Source of the DNA: Lujinxingia sediminis
Lineage (GTDB): Bacteria; Myxococcota_A; Bradymonadia; Bradymonadales; Bradymonadaceae
DNA: 64,000 nt
Direction of reading: 5' to 3'
Assembly (NCBI RefSeq): GCF_004005565.1
Contig: NZ_SADD01000008.1
Location: 62,001 to 126,000 of the forward strand
Under the pieces are notes generated by a model, which worked only from the letters and a program-made list of their open reading frames with translations, had not been told where the DNA came from and made no database searches. Of the stretch, positions 45,287 through 56,660 are shown piece after piece. Made by a program: the position numbers and the translations under genes. How positions within the stretch are numbered: position 1 is the stretch's first letter; each line of letters opens with the position of its first letter.

Positions 45287-45301
45287 TGACGCGTAGCGTC
45301 A
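45287..45301. promoter_or_regulatory. Palindromic candidate operator
   Basis: TGACGC-GTA-GCGTCA is a perfect 6-bp inverted repeat around 3 nt, just upstream of the leucine dehydrogenase -35 box. The position suits an activator site; the binding protein is unknown. Confidence 0.35.
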
Positions 45302-45630
45302 CGATGAGAGGGGACTTTGGGGTGATGTTGGGCCCGGGTCTGTGGTGCGAGCGAGGCCGGTTCGTGCTATGCGGTGAGCCAGTGTGGATGCTGCATCTGC
45401 GGCATGGCGATCAACGTCTTCGGCGAAGCAAAGCCTGAATCCATACCGGCGTTCGGAACGTTGTCCGTGTCACGCTTTGTAGCGCATCCAGCCCCATCAA
45501 CGTCTGCTCATTGTGGTGTGAAGGGGATTATGCTTGACCGGGGATCGGGGGGTGGGGAAAGTTGTCGCGTTCAATCATCAAAAGTCGCTGGCCAGTCTCA
45601 GACGCCGGCGCGCTGCGGGAGCGGGTGGAG

Positions 45631-47178
45631 ATGACGACATCGGTGATCTGCACACAGTGTGGGGCGAGGAACCTGGCGACGCAGGCGGAATGCCGCAGAT
45701 GTAAGGCGCCGCTTGGCGAGGAGGTTGTGGTCACGGCGACGGTGCGTGGCACGCCGACCTCGACGCTGCTTCAGGAGCGCTGGGCGGTGCTCGGTCTTGT
45801 CAGCCAGGCCGAAGGTGTGCGCTGGCAGGCCGGTCATGACGTGGAGCGGGGGCGTCCGGTGATGATCCAACTTCATCCGGGCGACCCGGGCGCGCTGCGT
45901 GAGGTGGAGGCACAGGCGCGCTCCTTTGCCGAACTCTCTCACTCGGGTCTTCTTGAGGTCCTGGGGGTGGTCCCCGGTGAGGAAGGCGTCTCAGTGGTGT
46001 TGGATTGGCCGCCGGGAGGGCGCCTTGACGAGCTTCTGGCGGCGCGCGAGCGCGTGCCCCTGTGGGTGGCGCTCGCGTTGATGCAGGATCTGCTTGAGGC
46101 GTTGCGCGCGATGCACGGTGCGGGCTATCGGCATGGACGGCTCGACGCCTCGCGGGTGCTGGTGCGGGAGCGCATCGACGGACGTCTGGGCGCGGCGCTT
46201 AGCGGTGTGTGGCTGGGGCCCAATGCGCCCGAGCTGGCCGAGGACTATCGCGCCCTTGCGCGCATCGTTGTACAGATGCTCGGGGTAACGGAGCAGGGGA
46301 CTGAGGCTGATCTGGCCGGCCTGCTTCTGCGCGACGTCGGGGGACGAGCGGGGGAGGAGGTTTCCGTCGAGGTCGCCGGGCTTTTGGCCAGGATGTTGGC
46401 TCAGGATGCGGCCCATCGCCTGATCAACCCCCGCGAGATTCTGGCGCAGATCGATGCACTTTGTGGCTCGCTTCATGATGAGACGATGTGCGCGGTGGAG
46501 GCTGGCCCCTTCCTGCGCGGAAGTCGCGATGATGATCCGGCGGCGCGCCGCGAAGAGCTACCGATGAGCAGCGTGGAACTCTCGGCCTTTTACATCGACC
46601 GGGACCCGGTGAGCGCCGCGCAGTTTCATCGTTTCGCCACCGAAACCGGACTTACGCTTGATGAGGAGTGGTATCAGTTTAATGCCCCGCGTGGTGCCGG
46701 GGAGTTGCCGGTGGTGCACGTGACCTGGCGTGAGGCCTACGAGTACGCGCACTGGGCCGGCAAGCGACTGCCCACCGAGGCGGAGTGGGAAAAGGCCGCC
46801 CGTGGAACGGACGGGCGCACCTACCCCTGGGGGGATGCGCCTCCTAACGCCGGGCTGGCACTCTATGGTGAGAACCCCGCGCCCGGCGTCCCCGGTGAGC
46901 GCAGCGCCGGACGCAGCCCCTACGGCGTAGAAGATATGGCGGGTAACGTCTTTGAGTGGGTCGCCGACTGGTACGATGGCACCTACTACAATGAGGCTCC
47001 GCCGCGTGATCCGGGCGGCCCCAGGCGCGGCACGCGCAAGGTGCTGCGCGGGGGCTCCTTTGCCCACCCGGAGTTCGCACTTCGCTGCGCGACCCGCGGA
47101 CGCTATGAGCCGGGGGAGCGTCGCGCGAACCACTCGTTTCGCTGCGTGTGGTCGCTTCGGGATCCGCAGCCCCGTTGA
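45631..47178 (+). CDS. Zinc ribbon - pseudokinase - SUMF1/FGE-fold protein
   Basis: This is a 515-residue protein in three parts. A zinc ribbon (residues 7-26) has CTQC and CRRC pairs. A kinase-like domain (about 45-275) reads HGRLDASR where active kinases have HRDLKPSN, and no DFG is visible, so it should be inactive. A formylglycine-generating-enzyme-type (SUMF1) domain (about 285-515) has LPTEAEWEKAARG, DMAGNVFEWVADW and a GGSFAHPEFALRCATR ending. The paired catalytic cysteines of true FGE are absent there, so it probably does not modify sulfatases. There is no signal peptide. ATG 45631 follows GGGAG. It may be a scaffold or a signalling partner. Confidence 0.83.
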   Translation: MTTSVICTQCGARNLATQAECRRCKAPLGEEVVVTATVRGTPTSTLLQERWAVLGLVSQAEGVRWQAGHDVERGRPVMIQLHPGDPGALREVEAQARSFAELSHSGLLEVLGVVPGEEGVSVVLDWPPGGRLDELLAARERVPLWVALALMQDLLEALRAMHGAGYRHGRLDASRVLVRERIDGRLGAALSGVWLGPNAPELAEDYRALARIVVQMLGVTEQGTEADLAGLLLRDVGGRAGEEVSVEVAGLLARMLAQDAAHRLINPREILAQIDALCGSLHDETMCAVEAGPFLRGSRDDDPAARREELPMSSVELSAFYIDRDPVSAAQFHRFATETGLTLDEEWYQFNAPRGAGELPVVHVTWREAYEYAHWAGKRLPTEAEWEKAARGTDGRTYPWGDAPPNAGLALYGENPAPGVPGERSAGRSPYGVEDMAGNVFEWVADWYDGTYYNEAPPRDPGGPRRGTRKVLRGGSFAHPEFALRCATRGRYEPGERRANHSFRCVWSLRDPQPR

Positions 47179-47529
47179 AATGAGGGAGCGTGAGGCTGCG
47201 TGCCGGACACACGGTGCGACTCGCCGACGCTCAAAAGGTTGCGAGATTTCAACCTGAAACGCGTTGCCCGGGGAAGCTGATGAGGTCGGTCGGTGGGACC
47301 GTGGGGCGGGTTTTCGCGCAAGGCAAGACGACCATGGGGCGGGATTTCGAATGGCGTCGCCATGGCCCTGCGAGGCAAGTCCGGGGCAGTGTGTTCGCGT
47401 TAAGTCGTGGGATTTCGCGTGCTTAATGAACCTCGGTGCTCGACACAAGGGGGCCGGGCGCGTATACCCCGGGGCGGCAAAACGCCCCTGAAACGAAATC
47501 GAAAACCACGGAAACGTGACGAGAGAACG
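47179..47529. other. Intergenic region upstream of the lysC-lysA fusion
   Basis: This is 351 bp. Short direct repeats GGGGCGGGTTTTCG (47303-47316) and GGGGCGGGATTTCG (47336-47349) are visible, with a third partial copy GGGATTTCG near 47410. I looked for a lysine riboswitch (L-box) ahead of the lysine-pathway gene and saw none of its conserved segments. No promoter stands out. Confidence 0.45.
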
Positions 47530-50139
47530 ATGACGACGAGCACCTCGTGGGTGGTCTTGAAGTTTGGCGGCACCAGTGTGTCGAGTCGGGAGCGCTGGGA
47601 GACGATCTTAAGCGTGGTTCGGGAGCGTCTGGATGAGGCGCCGGATCGCCGGGTGATGGTCGTCTGCTCCGCGCTCAGCGGGGTGACCAACCTGCTCGAA
47701 GAGGTGATTGCGCGTGCCCCCGAGGGCAATCATCATGATCTGCTCGAGCAGGTCGAGGCCCGCCACACCGAGTTGGCTGACACGCTGGGGGTGGACGCCA
47801 GCACCCTTCTCGAGGAGGAGCTCCTCACCCTGGCGCGACTCGCCCTGGGAGCCTCATTGGTCAAAGAAGTCAGTCCCCGGATTTATGCGCAGATCCTGGC
47901 GTTGGGAGAGCTGATGTCGACCCGGTTGGGGGCGGCCTTTATGGCCCGCCAGATGACGGAGAGCACCTGGGCCGACGCCCGCACCATGCTGCGCGCCGTC
48001 GAAGAGCCCAACGCCCCGCTGCGTCGCCGCTACATCTCGGCGGCCTGCGAGGGCGGGGTCGATGAGGTGCTGCAGGCGCGTCTGTCCGCCGATGCGGCGC
48101 GCGTGGTGATCACCCAGGGCTTCATCGCCGGCAATGATGCCGGGGAGACGGTGCTGCTGGGGCGTGGCGGCAGCGACACCTCGGCGGCGTATCTGGCTGC
48201 GCGCCTGCGCGCCGAGCGTCTGGAGATCTGGACGGATGTGCCCGGGATGTTCTCGGCCAATCCCCGTCAGGTACCCACCGCGCGGCTGCTGCGACGGCTG
48301 GACTATGCCGAGGCCCAGGAGCTGGCGACGATGGGCGCCCGGGTGCTGCATCCGCGCTGCCTGGCACCGGTGCGCGAACATAACATTCCACTGCATATTC
48401 GCTGCACGCCTTCACCGGAGCAGGATGGTACGGTGATCGCGGCTCAGGCCACCGGGCAAGGACCGCAGGTCAAGGCTGTGTCGGCCAAGTCCGGCGTCAC
48501 CGTCATCTCGATGGAGACCCTGGGAATGTGGCAGCAGGTCGGGTTTCTGGCAGACGTCTTTGCGGTGTTTAAGTCGCACGGTCTCTCGATTGATATGGTG
48601 GCGACCTCGGAGGCCGAAGTCAGCGTGACGCTCGATCCGATGGCCAACGCGCTGGAGCCGGCCACGCTGGAGCGGCTGCATGCCGACCTCAACGAGCTGT
48701 GTCGCGCACGTGTGGTGGAGGGATGCGCGGTGGTCAGTCTGGTTGGCCGTCGGGTGCGTTCCATCCTCAGTCAGCTCGCCCCGGCGCTCAAGGTTTTTGA
48801 GGAACAGCAGATCTATCTCGTGTCGCAGTCGGCCAGCGACCTCAACCTGAGCTTTGTCGTCGATGAAGCGCAGGCTGAGCGCCTCGTCGGCAAACTCCAT
48901 CAACTTCTCTTCGGGGAGCAGGGGCCGGACCAGGTCTTCGGAGCGAGCTGGGAAGAACTCAGCGGGCGAGTGCTGCCGCAGCTTCCTTTTGAGGACGCGT
49001 GGTGGCGAGAGCGCCGCACTGAACTTCTGAAGATCGCCGAAGGTGGCGCAGCTTACGCCTACAACCTCGATGTGGTTGAAGCGCAGGCCGATCGACTTAA
49101 GGCGATGGGGGCGGTCGACCGCGTCTTCTTTGCGATCAAGGCCAATCCTAACCCCGAGATCCTGCGTTCGCTGGAGGCGCGAGGTGTGGGCTTTGAGTGC
49201 GTCTCGCCAGGGGAGGTGGCGCATGTGCGAACGCTCTTTCCGAAGATTGCGCCCGGTCGCCTGCTCTTTACCCCGAACTTCGCGCCCCGCGAGGAGTACG
49301 CGTTGGGCTTTGAGGCCGGGGCGATGGTCACCCTCGACAACCTTCACCCGCTGGAGGCCTGGCCGGAGCTCTTTGAGGGGCGAGAGGTGCTTGTGCGCGT
49401 CGATCCCGGGCAGGGGGCCGGGCATCATCGCTATGTGCGCACTGCCGGCCCGAAGTCGAAGTTCGGTGTGAGCGTGGAGGAGCTTCCGCGTCTGTCTGAG
49501 CTCGCCGCGGCGGCCAACCTCAGGGTGGTGGGGCTGCACGCTCATGTGGGAAGCGGCGTGCGACGCGCGGGCACCTGGTCGTCGACGGCGGTGTTTCTGG
49601 AGCAATGTCGCGGGTTCTTCCCCGAGGTGCGCTGGCTCAACCTCGGCGGTGGACTCGGGGTGCCGGAGCGCGCCGGACAGCAGGCGCTCGATCTGCACGC
49701 GGTCAACGCGTCGCTGGAGGCCTTTAAGGCAGCGCACCCCGAGCTGGAGTTGTGGCTGGAGCCGGGGCGTTTTCTGGTCTCGGAGGCCGGCGTGCTGCTC
49801 GCGCGTGTCACGCAGCTGAAGACCAAGGGAGCCTACCACTACGTGGGCGTGGAGACGGGCATGAACACGCTGATTCGGCCGGCGCTCTACGGGGCGTATC
49901 ACGCCATCGTCAACCTCACGCGCCACGCGCAGGCGCCCGAGATCGAGGCTGAGATCGTCGGCCCCATCTGTGAGAGCGGCGATGTGCTGGGACATGCGCG
50001 CTGGCTGCCGGTGTGTGAGGAGGGCGATGTGTTGCTGGTGGCCAACTGCGGCTCGTACGGTCGGGCCATGAGTTCGCGCTATAACCTGCGCGAGCCCGCC
50101 CGCGAGGTTGTGCTGGGCGCACCTGAGTCGGAGCAATGA
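47530..50139 (+). CDS. Bifunctional aspartate kinase / diaminopimelate decarboxylase
   Basis: A single 869-residue chain carries the first and last enzymes of lysine synthesis. The N-terminal aspartate kinase (about 1-460) has the VLKFGGTSV motif at residue 8, GRGGSDTSA near 213 and ACT regulatory domains (about 320-450) where lysine feedback would act. The C-terminal diaminopimelate decarboxylase (about 490-869) is a fold-III PLP enzyme: the cofactor lysine lies in FFAIKANPNPE near 535, then GLHAHVGSG near 672 and the active-site CESGDVLG near 813. ATG 47530 gives an N-terminus matching aspartate kinases. It is not adjacent to other dap genes. The fusion is known from some bacteria (LysAC). 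Confidence 0.94.
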   Translation: MTTSTSWVVLKFGGTSVSSRERWETILSVVRERLDEAPDRRVMVVCSALSGVTNLLEEVIARAPEGNHHDLLEQVEARHTELADTLGVDASTLLEEELLTLARLALGASLVKEVSPRIYAQILALGELMSTRLGAAFMARQMTESTWADARTMLRAVEEPNAPLRRRYISAACEGGVDEVLQARLSADAARVVITQGFIAGNDAGETVLLGRGGSDTSAAYLAARLRAERLEIWTDVPGMFSANPRQVPTARLLRRLDYAEAQELATMGARVLHPRCLAPVREHNIPLHIRCTPSPEQDGTVIAAQATGQGPQVKAVSAKSGVTVISMETLGMWQQVGFLADVFAVFKSHGLSIDMVATSEAEVSVTLDPMANALEPATLERLHADLNELCRARVVEGCAVVSLVGRRVRSILSQLAPALKVFEEQQIYLVSQSASDLNLSFVVDEAQAERLVGKLHQLLFGEQGPDQVFGASWEELSGRVLPQLPFEDAWWRERRTELLKIAEGGAAYAYNLDVVEAQADRLKAMGAVDRVFFAIKANPNPEILRSLEARGVGFECVSPGEVAHVRTLFPKIAPGRLLFTPNFAPREEYALGFEAGAMVTLDNLHPLEAWPELFEGREVLVRVDPGQGAGHHRYVRTAGPKSKFGVSVEELPRLSELAAAANLRVVGLHAHVGSGVRRAGTWSSTAVFLEQCRGFFPEVRWLNLGGGLGVPERAGQQALDLHAVNASLEAFKAAHPELELWLEPGRFLVSEAGVLLARVTQLKTKGAYHYVGVETGMNTLIRPALYGAYHAIVNLTRHAQAPEIEAEIVGPICESGDVLGHARWLPVCEEGDVLLVANCGSYGRAMSSRYNLREPAREVVLGAPESEQ

Positions 50140-50160
50140 GACTCAAAAAAGGGCAAACGC

Positions 50161-51645
50161 TCAATGAATACAGGCCGCCGGGCAGGTGCGTGGGAGGTTG
50201 CGCTGGAAGCGCAGATGATCTTCAAAGACCTCCTCACCCCAAACGCCCGCGCGCTCAAAGGGCCAGCTGAGCGGGGCGGCGCAGAGGTCGTCGATCACAA
50301 AGGGCTCCCCGCGCCAGGTGCCTTCGAGGTAGAAGGGACGCACTTCGTCTCTGCACCAGTTGCGGCGCATCTGGCGCACCTGGGTGGTGTTCCAGAGCTG
50401 GTCGAGGACCTTGTTTTCGTATTCGACGATGAAGCCGGGCTCGCGAAAGTAGACGCGGTCGACGCGAATGTACTCCTCGCGCAGCCGCCAGCGCTCGGGC
50501 ATCACAAGGTGATTCCAGCAGCCCTGGTCGATGCGCAGGTTACTGACCATGGCAGCGGTATGTTGAAAGCGAAGCCCCAGGTAGGGGGTGAGCGCGTGGA
50601 TGAGGTAGAGCGCCACAGCCAGGGTGGCCAGACGGCGTGCCGTCCGGGAGGTGGGTTGGCCCGCATGCGTCGTGCGCCAGAGATGGCGAGGTGAGAGGGG
50701 CGTGAGCGCCACCCAGATGAGAAGTCCCCATAGAAGTGCCTCCCGCGGAAGCATCGTCCAGTCGTCGGAGCCGCCGTGCATCCAGGTGGTGAGCGCCGTC
50801 ATGGTCAGGGCGGCACCGATGATGAGGGGGCCAAAGCGCCGACCACGCTCGGCGAAGCTACGAAGATCCGCAGTGGTCAAAAAGGCGGCGTGACCGATGA
50901 GCATCACAAAGGCAAAGGCCGGCGCCATCGTCAGCGTCAGAGGGATATGAAAGAGCAGCGCGATCACAAGTGCCGCCTTGCGTCTCCCGGCCACATAGAG
51001 AAGGGCAATGCCCAGCTCGGCGGCGATGACCACGGCCGGTGCCAGCTCGCGAAGCAGCAAGCCGCCCGGGAGGTCGGTCAGACTCAGGTTCAGATAGCCT
51101 GCAAGCTTGTCGACGCCATAGGACGCGCAGCTCAGCGTAGGGTCGATGAAGTCGCGGTTGAGCTTATGAAATGCGCTCATCGCGTACACCGCCACGGTCA
51201 GCCCGCGGACAAAATGAAAGAATGCGTCGGTGAGTTCCGACTCGGACGTCGGCGTGGGTGTAGGGCTGAGCACGTCGGTATCGAAGGCGGCCGGATTGTG
51301 TGCGTCCGGGCGGCGCGCGGCGCGCCATCCTCCCAGAGCGCAGAGAAGCAGCGCGGCTGTCGCGATGAGCATCAGCAACAAGGATTGGTTGAGATGATCG
51401 CGCCCCATCAGAAGAGGCAGCGCTTTGCCCAGCGCACAACTCGCCCACGGGATAAGAGAGGGAGAAAAGGGTAGCGCGAGGATGCCCAGCAGGAAGAGGG
51501 CGTTGCCCGCGAGCCATTCGGGGATCCAGGCATCGGCCAGCCAGAGGTGGCAGAGCCCGGCGAGGCTAAAGAGCAGCGCCATCAAGCGAAAGGGAGGGCC
51601 CTGAGGGTGCCAGCTCAACACGATGTTCAAGGGGGTTTGAAACAT
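50161..51645 (-). CDS. HTTM/vitamin K-dependent carboxylase-like membrane protein
   Basis: This is a 494-residue polytopic membrane protein with about 9-11 helices across residues 20-350 and a soluble C-terminal part (about 365-494) rich in Arg, Trp and Cys. The motif YAMSAFHKLNRDFIDPTLSC near residue 155 matches the FHKLN-x-DF stretch of HTTM and gamma-carboxylase-related proteins. Whether it carboxylates anything is unknown. It converges on the lysC-lysA gene with a 21-bp gap. The start at 51645 has no strong ribosome binding site. Confidence 0.75.
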   Translation of the reverse strand: MFQTPLNIVLSWHPQGPPFRLMALLFSLAGLCHLWLADAWIPEWLAGNALFLLGILALPFSPSLIPWASCALGKALPLLMGRDHLNQSLLLMLIATAALLLCALGGWRAARRPDAHNPAAFDTDVLSPTPTPTSESELTDAFFHFVRGLTVAVYAMSAFHKLNRDFIDPTLSCASYGVDKLAGYLNLSLTDLPGGLLLRELAPAVVIAAELGIALLYVAGRRKAALVIALLFHIPLTLTMAPAFAFVMLIGHAAFLTTADLRSFAERGRRFGPLIIGAALTMTALTTWMHGGSDDWTMLPREALLWGLLIWVALTPLSPRHLWRTTHAGQPTSRTARRLATLAVALYLIHALTPYLGLRFQHTAAMVSNLRIDQGCWNHLVMPERWRLREEYIRVDRVYFREPGFIVEYENKVLDQLWNTTQVRQMRRNWCRDEVRPFYLEGTWRGEPFVIDDLCAAPLSWPFERAGVWGEEVFEDHLRFQRNLPRTCPAACIH

Positions 51646-51892
51646 GGCGGAAATACCCGCGTGACTCGGATGTTGGCCCCGGGGACGGAGATGTTCAGAG
51701 CAACCCGTGCGCTCGGAATTTGCCAGAGGTTGAGATGGCGCGCACGTTGGACTGGCGAAAGTCTTTCAAGGGCGCGTGAATCATGCTAAGGAACGCGCCA
51801 ACACTGGCAGCGGGCTCATACCCCCTCATCGGTCGGTGGCGCGCAAGGTTTGCGCGGCGGAGGTGAACGGCCGAACCCTCGGAGTTGTTTCC

Positions 51893-52588
51893 ATGATACC
51901 ACTGAAAAAAGCCCTGAATTCGTCGATCGGGCGCAAGTTCGTCATGTCGATCTCAGGCATCGCGCTTGTGCTTTTTGTGATCGTGCACCTGCTTGGCAAC
52001 CTGACTCTCTATGTGCCCGATGGCGGAGAGGCGTTTAACATTTACGCTTCGAAGTTCGAGCTGCTCGGGCCCTTTCTCTATGTGATTGAGATGGGGCTTC
52101 TGGGCGTGATCGCGTTGCACATCATCTGGGGTGTGACCACGACCGTGCGCAACAAGCGCGCTCGGGGCAACAATTACGACGCCGGGGGGGTAACCAAGGG
52201 CGGGCCGAGTAACCTCAACCCGGCTTCGCGCAACATGATCATCACGGGCTCGATCCTGGGCATCTTCCTGGTGGTGCACGTCTGGCACTTCCGCATTCAG
52301 AAGATGTTTATGGACGCCACGATGATCATCGATGGCAAGGAGCATACCGACCTCTACAGCCTGGTGGCGGGCTCGTTCCAGAACCCGCTGTGGGTGGCGT
52401 TCTACGTTGTTGCGATGCTCTTTCTGGGCTTCCACCTGCGTCACGGTTTCTGGAGCGCGTTCCAGTCGCTGGGTGCGATGAAGCCGCAGTGGTCGAAGGG
52501 CATCTACGCCGTGGGGCTTGCGATCGCGGTGGTGCTTGCGGTCGGGTTCCTGGGGATTCCGGTCTATCTGTACATTATTGGAGGTTGA
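51893..52588 (+). CDS. sdhC: Succinate dehydrogenase cytochrome b subunit
   Basis: This is the membrane anchor of complex II, carrying haem b and the quinone site. The single 231-residue polypeptide has five membrane helices, the fused type found with B-type succinate:quinone reductases that lack a separate SdhD. Histidine-containing helices include [27 protein letters not shown] and [12 protein letters not shown], which supply di-haem ligands in this family. ATG 51893 has GGAG 9 nt upstream. sdhA starts 1 bp after its stop. Confidence 0.93.
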   Translation: MIPLKKALNSSIGRKFVMSISGIALVLFVIVHLLGNLTLYVPDGGEAFNIYASKFELLGPFLYVIEMGLLGVIALHIIWGVTTTVRNKRARGNNYDAGGVTKGGPSNLNPASRNMIITGSILGIFLVVHVWHFRIQKMFMDATMIIDGKEHTDLYSLVAGSFQNPLWVAFYVVAMLFLGFHLRHGFWSAFQSLGAMKPQWSKGIYAVGLAIAVVLAVGFLGIPVYLYIIGG

Positions 52589-52589
52589 T

Positions 52590-54512
<1,923 letters not shown>

Positions 54513-54614
54513 GTCGTCAGGCGGCAGAGCTCGCCAGCTCATTCGGCCTATGCGCCGAGGAGCTGGCCGGGCTGAAGGCCCATCAGCGCTGAAGATGCGC
54601 AGCAAGGAGTAACC

Positions 54615-55373
54615 ATGCACGACGAGACGATGAACGTACACCTGAAGGTGTGGAGACAGGCTGGCCCTGAGAGTGAAGGGCGCTTTGAGTCGTACTCCAC
54701 CGAGGTGAATCCCCATATGTCCTTTTTGGAGATGCTTGATGTGGTCAATGAAGACCTTATCAAGAAGGGGGAGATGCCCATTGAGTTTGATAACGACTGC
54801 CGCGAGGGCATCTGCGGCACCTGCGGGTGCGTGGTCAACGGCCAGGCCCACGGTCTGGAGCGGGGCACCACGGTGTGCCAGCTGCACATGCGCAGCTTCC
54901 GCGATGGCGAGACGATCGTCATTGAGCCCTGGCGCGCCGAGGCCTTCCCGGTGATTCGCGACCTGGTGGTCGATCGCGGCGCGTTCGACCGCATCATCGC
55001 TGCCGGTGGTTACGTGTCGGTTAACACCGGCCCGAAGCCGGACGCCAACGCTGTGAAGATCGGCAAAGATCTCTCCGACCGTGCTTTTGATGCGGCGGCT
55101 TGCATCGGGTGCGGCGCCTGCGTGGCAGCCTGCCCCAACGCCTCGGCCTCGCTCTTCACCGGTGCCAAGGTCACCCAGCTTGCGCTGATGCCGCAGGGCG
55201 CGCCCGAGCGTGGTCGTCGCGTGCGCGCGATGGTCGACCAGATGGATGCCGAAGGCTTTGGCAACTGCTCGAACATCGGGGAGTGCGAGGCGGCCTGCCC
55301 GAAGGAGATCTCGCTCGACAACATCGCGACGATGAAGCGTGAGTACCTGCGCGCGATGTTCACCGACCATTGA
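54615..55373 (+). CDS. sdhB: Succinate dehydrogenase iron-sulfur subunit
   Basis: This subunit carries electrons from FAD to the quinone site through three clusters. The 252-residue protein has the 2Fe-2S ligand set in [10 protein letters not shown] (about residue 62) plus a later Cys near 86. The 4Fe-4S/3Fe-4S ligands lie in [12 protein letters not shown] (about 158) and [12 protein letters not shown] (about 218). AAGGAG precedes the ATG. It is the last gene of sdhCAB, followed by a terminator at 55423. Confidence 0.96.
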   Translation: MHDETMNVHLKVWRQAGPESEGRFESYSTEVNPHMSFLEMLDVVNEDLIKKGEMPIEFDNDCREGICGTCGCVVNGQAHGLERGTTVCQLHMRSFRDGETIVIEPWRAEAFPVIRDLVVDRGAFDRIIAAGGYVSVNTGPKPDANAVKIGKDLSDRAFDAAACIGCGACVAACPNASASLFTGAKVTQLALMPQGAPERGRRVRAMVDQMDAEGFGNCSNIGECEAACPKEISLDNIATMKREYLRAMFTDH

Positions 55374-55422
55374 TCGGGGTGCGCCGGGTGAGGGTTGATT
55401 TCATCCGGACGCGTGCTTGAAC

Positions 55423-55458
55423 GAAAAAACCGCCGGCGTCAGCCGGCGGTTTTTTTTG
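55423..55458. terminator. Bidirectional intrinsic terminator after sdhCAB
   Basis: ACCGCCGGC-GTCA-GCCGGCGGT is flanked by AAAAAA and eight T residues, between the convergent sdhB and GHMP kinase genes. Confidence 0.92.
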
Positions 55459-55469
55459 TGTTCGGGAGC

Positions 55470-55550
55470 TGACCGTGGGACGCGAGAGGTTGAGTGCTGG
55501 CGCGGGTTTCAGGTGACCGTGGGTCAGGTTTTGGGCTGACCGTGGGTCAG
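55470..55550. repeat. Direct copies of the TGACCGTGGGTCA motif
   Basis: TGACCGTGGGTCAG occurs at 55514-55527 and 55537-55550 in the same orientation, 23 bp apart. A partial copy, TGACCGTGGG, lies at 55470-55479. Elsewhere in the window the motif appears as inverted pairs. The right-hand copy overlaps the last codons of the GHMP kinase gene. Confidence 0.85.
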
Positions 55551-56524
55551 TGAAGATCGAGTGTGATGGCGTCTGTAAAAAGGGCGCTCGGAGCGGGGTG
55601 GGAGCGGTGCCAGGCCACCAGCGAAAAATCGCCGCCGCCGGCGCCGGAGGGTTTGACGAGGGCCCCGAGGGTTCGGGCCTGCTCGCGAAGCCGGCGGTGG
55701 GCAGGCGTGGTGATCGGGAGGTCGCAGATGTCACCCAGGCGCTCCATCCCCTGGTCGGCCTGAGCGAGGGCATCGAGCCAGAGTGCGGTGTCATCGCTGA
55801 GGCAGGCGTCGAGAGCGCGCTCGGCCTGATGGCCGAGTGCTTGCAAGGTCGAGGCGACCGCCTCGAAGTCCTTATGCCATGCGGCTGTCAGCCCCTTGAT
55901 AAATGAGACCGATGAGGCTGGTTCGCCGGTCCAGACCGCGGTGAGTTTGAGGTCGGAGGGAAGCTGAAGAGCGGGAAGGATGGCGGCGTCGGCGATGTGC
56001 GCCTCACCTTCGCGACCCTGAAGATCGCGGGGGAGGAGATCGACGGGGGCGGGCAGCGATGAGGTGGTCAGGCGATAGGCGATGGTGCCACCGAAGGCGC
56101 TCGAGGCCACGTCAGCGCCGCTGCCGCGGCCGCCCTGAAGTGCGCGATGGGCACGATGGGCGACGTCAAAGGTTTGGGCCGGCGAGAGGTGGGGGGCCAG
56201 CGCTTTGATGATGGCCACGGTGGAGGCGGCGGAGGAGCCCAGCCCGAGCTTCTGGCCGCCCTCGTAGAGGTCGCCTACGTCGAGGGTGAGCTCACGGAGA
56301 ACGTCGGCATCGGTGGGTAGATGGAGCGCGGAGAGGGCGGCGCAGGGCAGGGCGAGTGAGGAGGAGAGGTCGGCGCCGACGACACGGTAGGCGTGCTGGC
56401 CCGGCGTGAGGCTGGCGGTGACGCGGCGCTTGGTGGCGTGAACGAGGGCGCGGGCGCCGCCGAGGACGGCGTATTCGCCGAAAAGAAAGAGTTTGGCGGG
56501 GGCCGATACAGCGGGCGCAGGCAT
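55547..56524 (-). CDS. GHMP kinase, probably phosphomevalonate kinase
   Basis: This 325-residue kinase belongs to the GHMP superfamily. Motif 1 lies near residue 10 (APAKLFLFGEYAVLGG). The ATP-binding LGLGSSAASTV is near residue 93, GRGSGADVASSAFGG near 132 and the C-terminal KPSGAGGGDFSL near 300. The GEYAVL plus SGAGGGD combination is characteristic of phosphomevalonate kinases, which convert phosphomevalonate to diphosphomevalonate in the mevalonate route to isoprenoids. Mevalonate kinase is the main alternative. No other pathway gene is in the window. Confidence 0.82.
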   Translation of the reverse strand: MPAPAVSAPAKLFLFGEYAVLGGARALVHATKRRVTASLTPGQHAYRVVGADLSSSLALPCAALSALHLPTDADVLRELTLDVGDLYEGGQKLGLGSSAASTVAIIKALAPHLSPAQTFDVAHRAHRALQGGRGSGADVASSAFGGTIAYRLTTSSLPAPVDLLPRDLQGREGEAHIADAAILPALQLPSDLKLTAVWTGEPASSVSFIKGLTAAWHKDFEAVASTLQALGHQAERALDACLSDDTALWLDALAQADQGMERLGDICDLPITTPAHRRLREQARTLGALVKPSGAGGGDFSLVAWHRSHPAPSALFTDAITLDLH

Positions 56525-56660
56525 GGACAGTCGTCGGGAGGGAGGTCTGTTGAAATGCCCGCGCCGCGCATCCGGCGAGGAGGTCGCTCGGAGCGCGGCG
56601 TGGGGTGAAGAGCGTCGTCAGAGTCGCCTGGTGAGGCGATGATGCGCGGACTTCGGGGTA

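Larger units (their letters stand above)
45160..45630. other. Intergenic region between divergent genes
   Basis: This is 471 bp between the leucine dehydrogenase gene (minus) and the SUMF1-fold gene (plus). It contains the leucine dehydrogenase promoter (45247-45276) and a palindrome (45287-45301). Short open frames on the plus strand (45253-45634) have no ribosome binding site or recognisable product. Confidence 0.5.

Noticed and set aside
45253-45634. Two short plus-strand open frames between leucine dehydrogenase and the SUMF1-fold gene
   Set aside because: They overlap the promoter and palindrome of the divergent gene and have no ribosome binding site or known product.
47179-47529. Lysine riboswitch before the lysine-pathway fusion gene
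   Set aside because: I looked for conserved L-box segments and a terminator/antiterminator pair and found neither.
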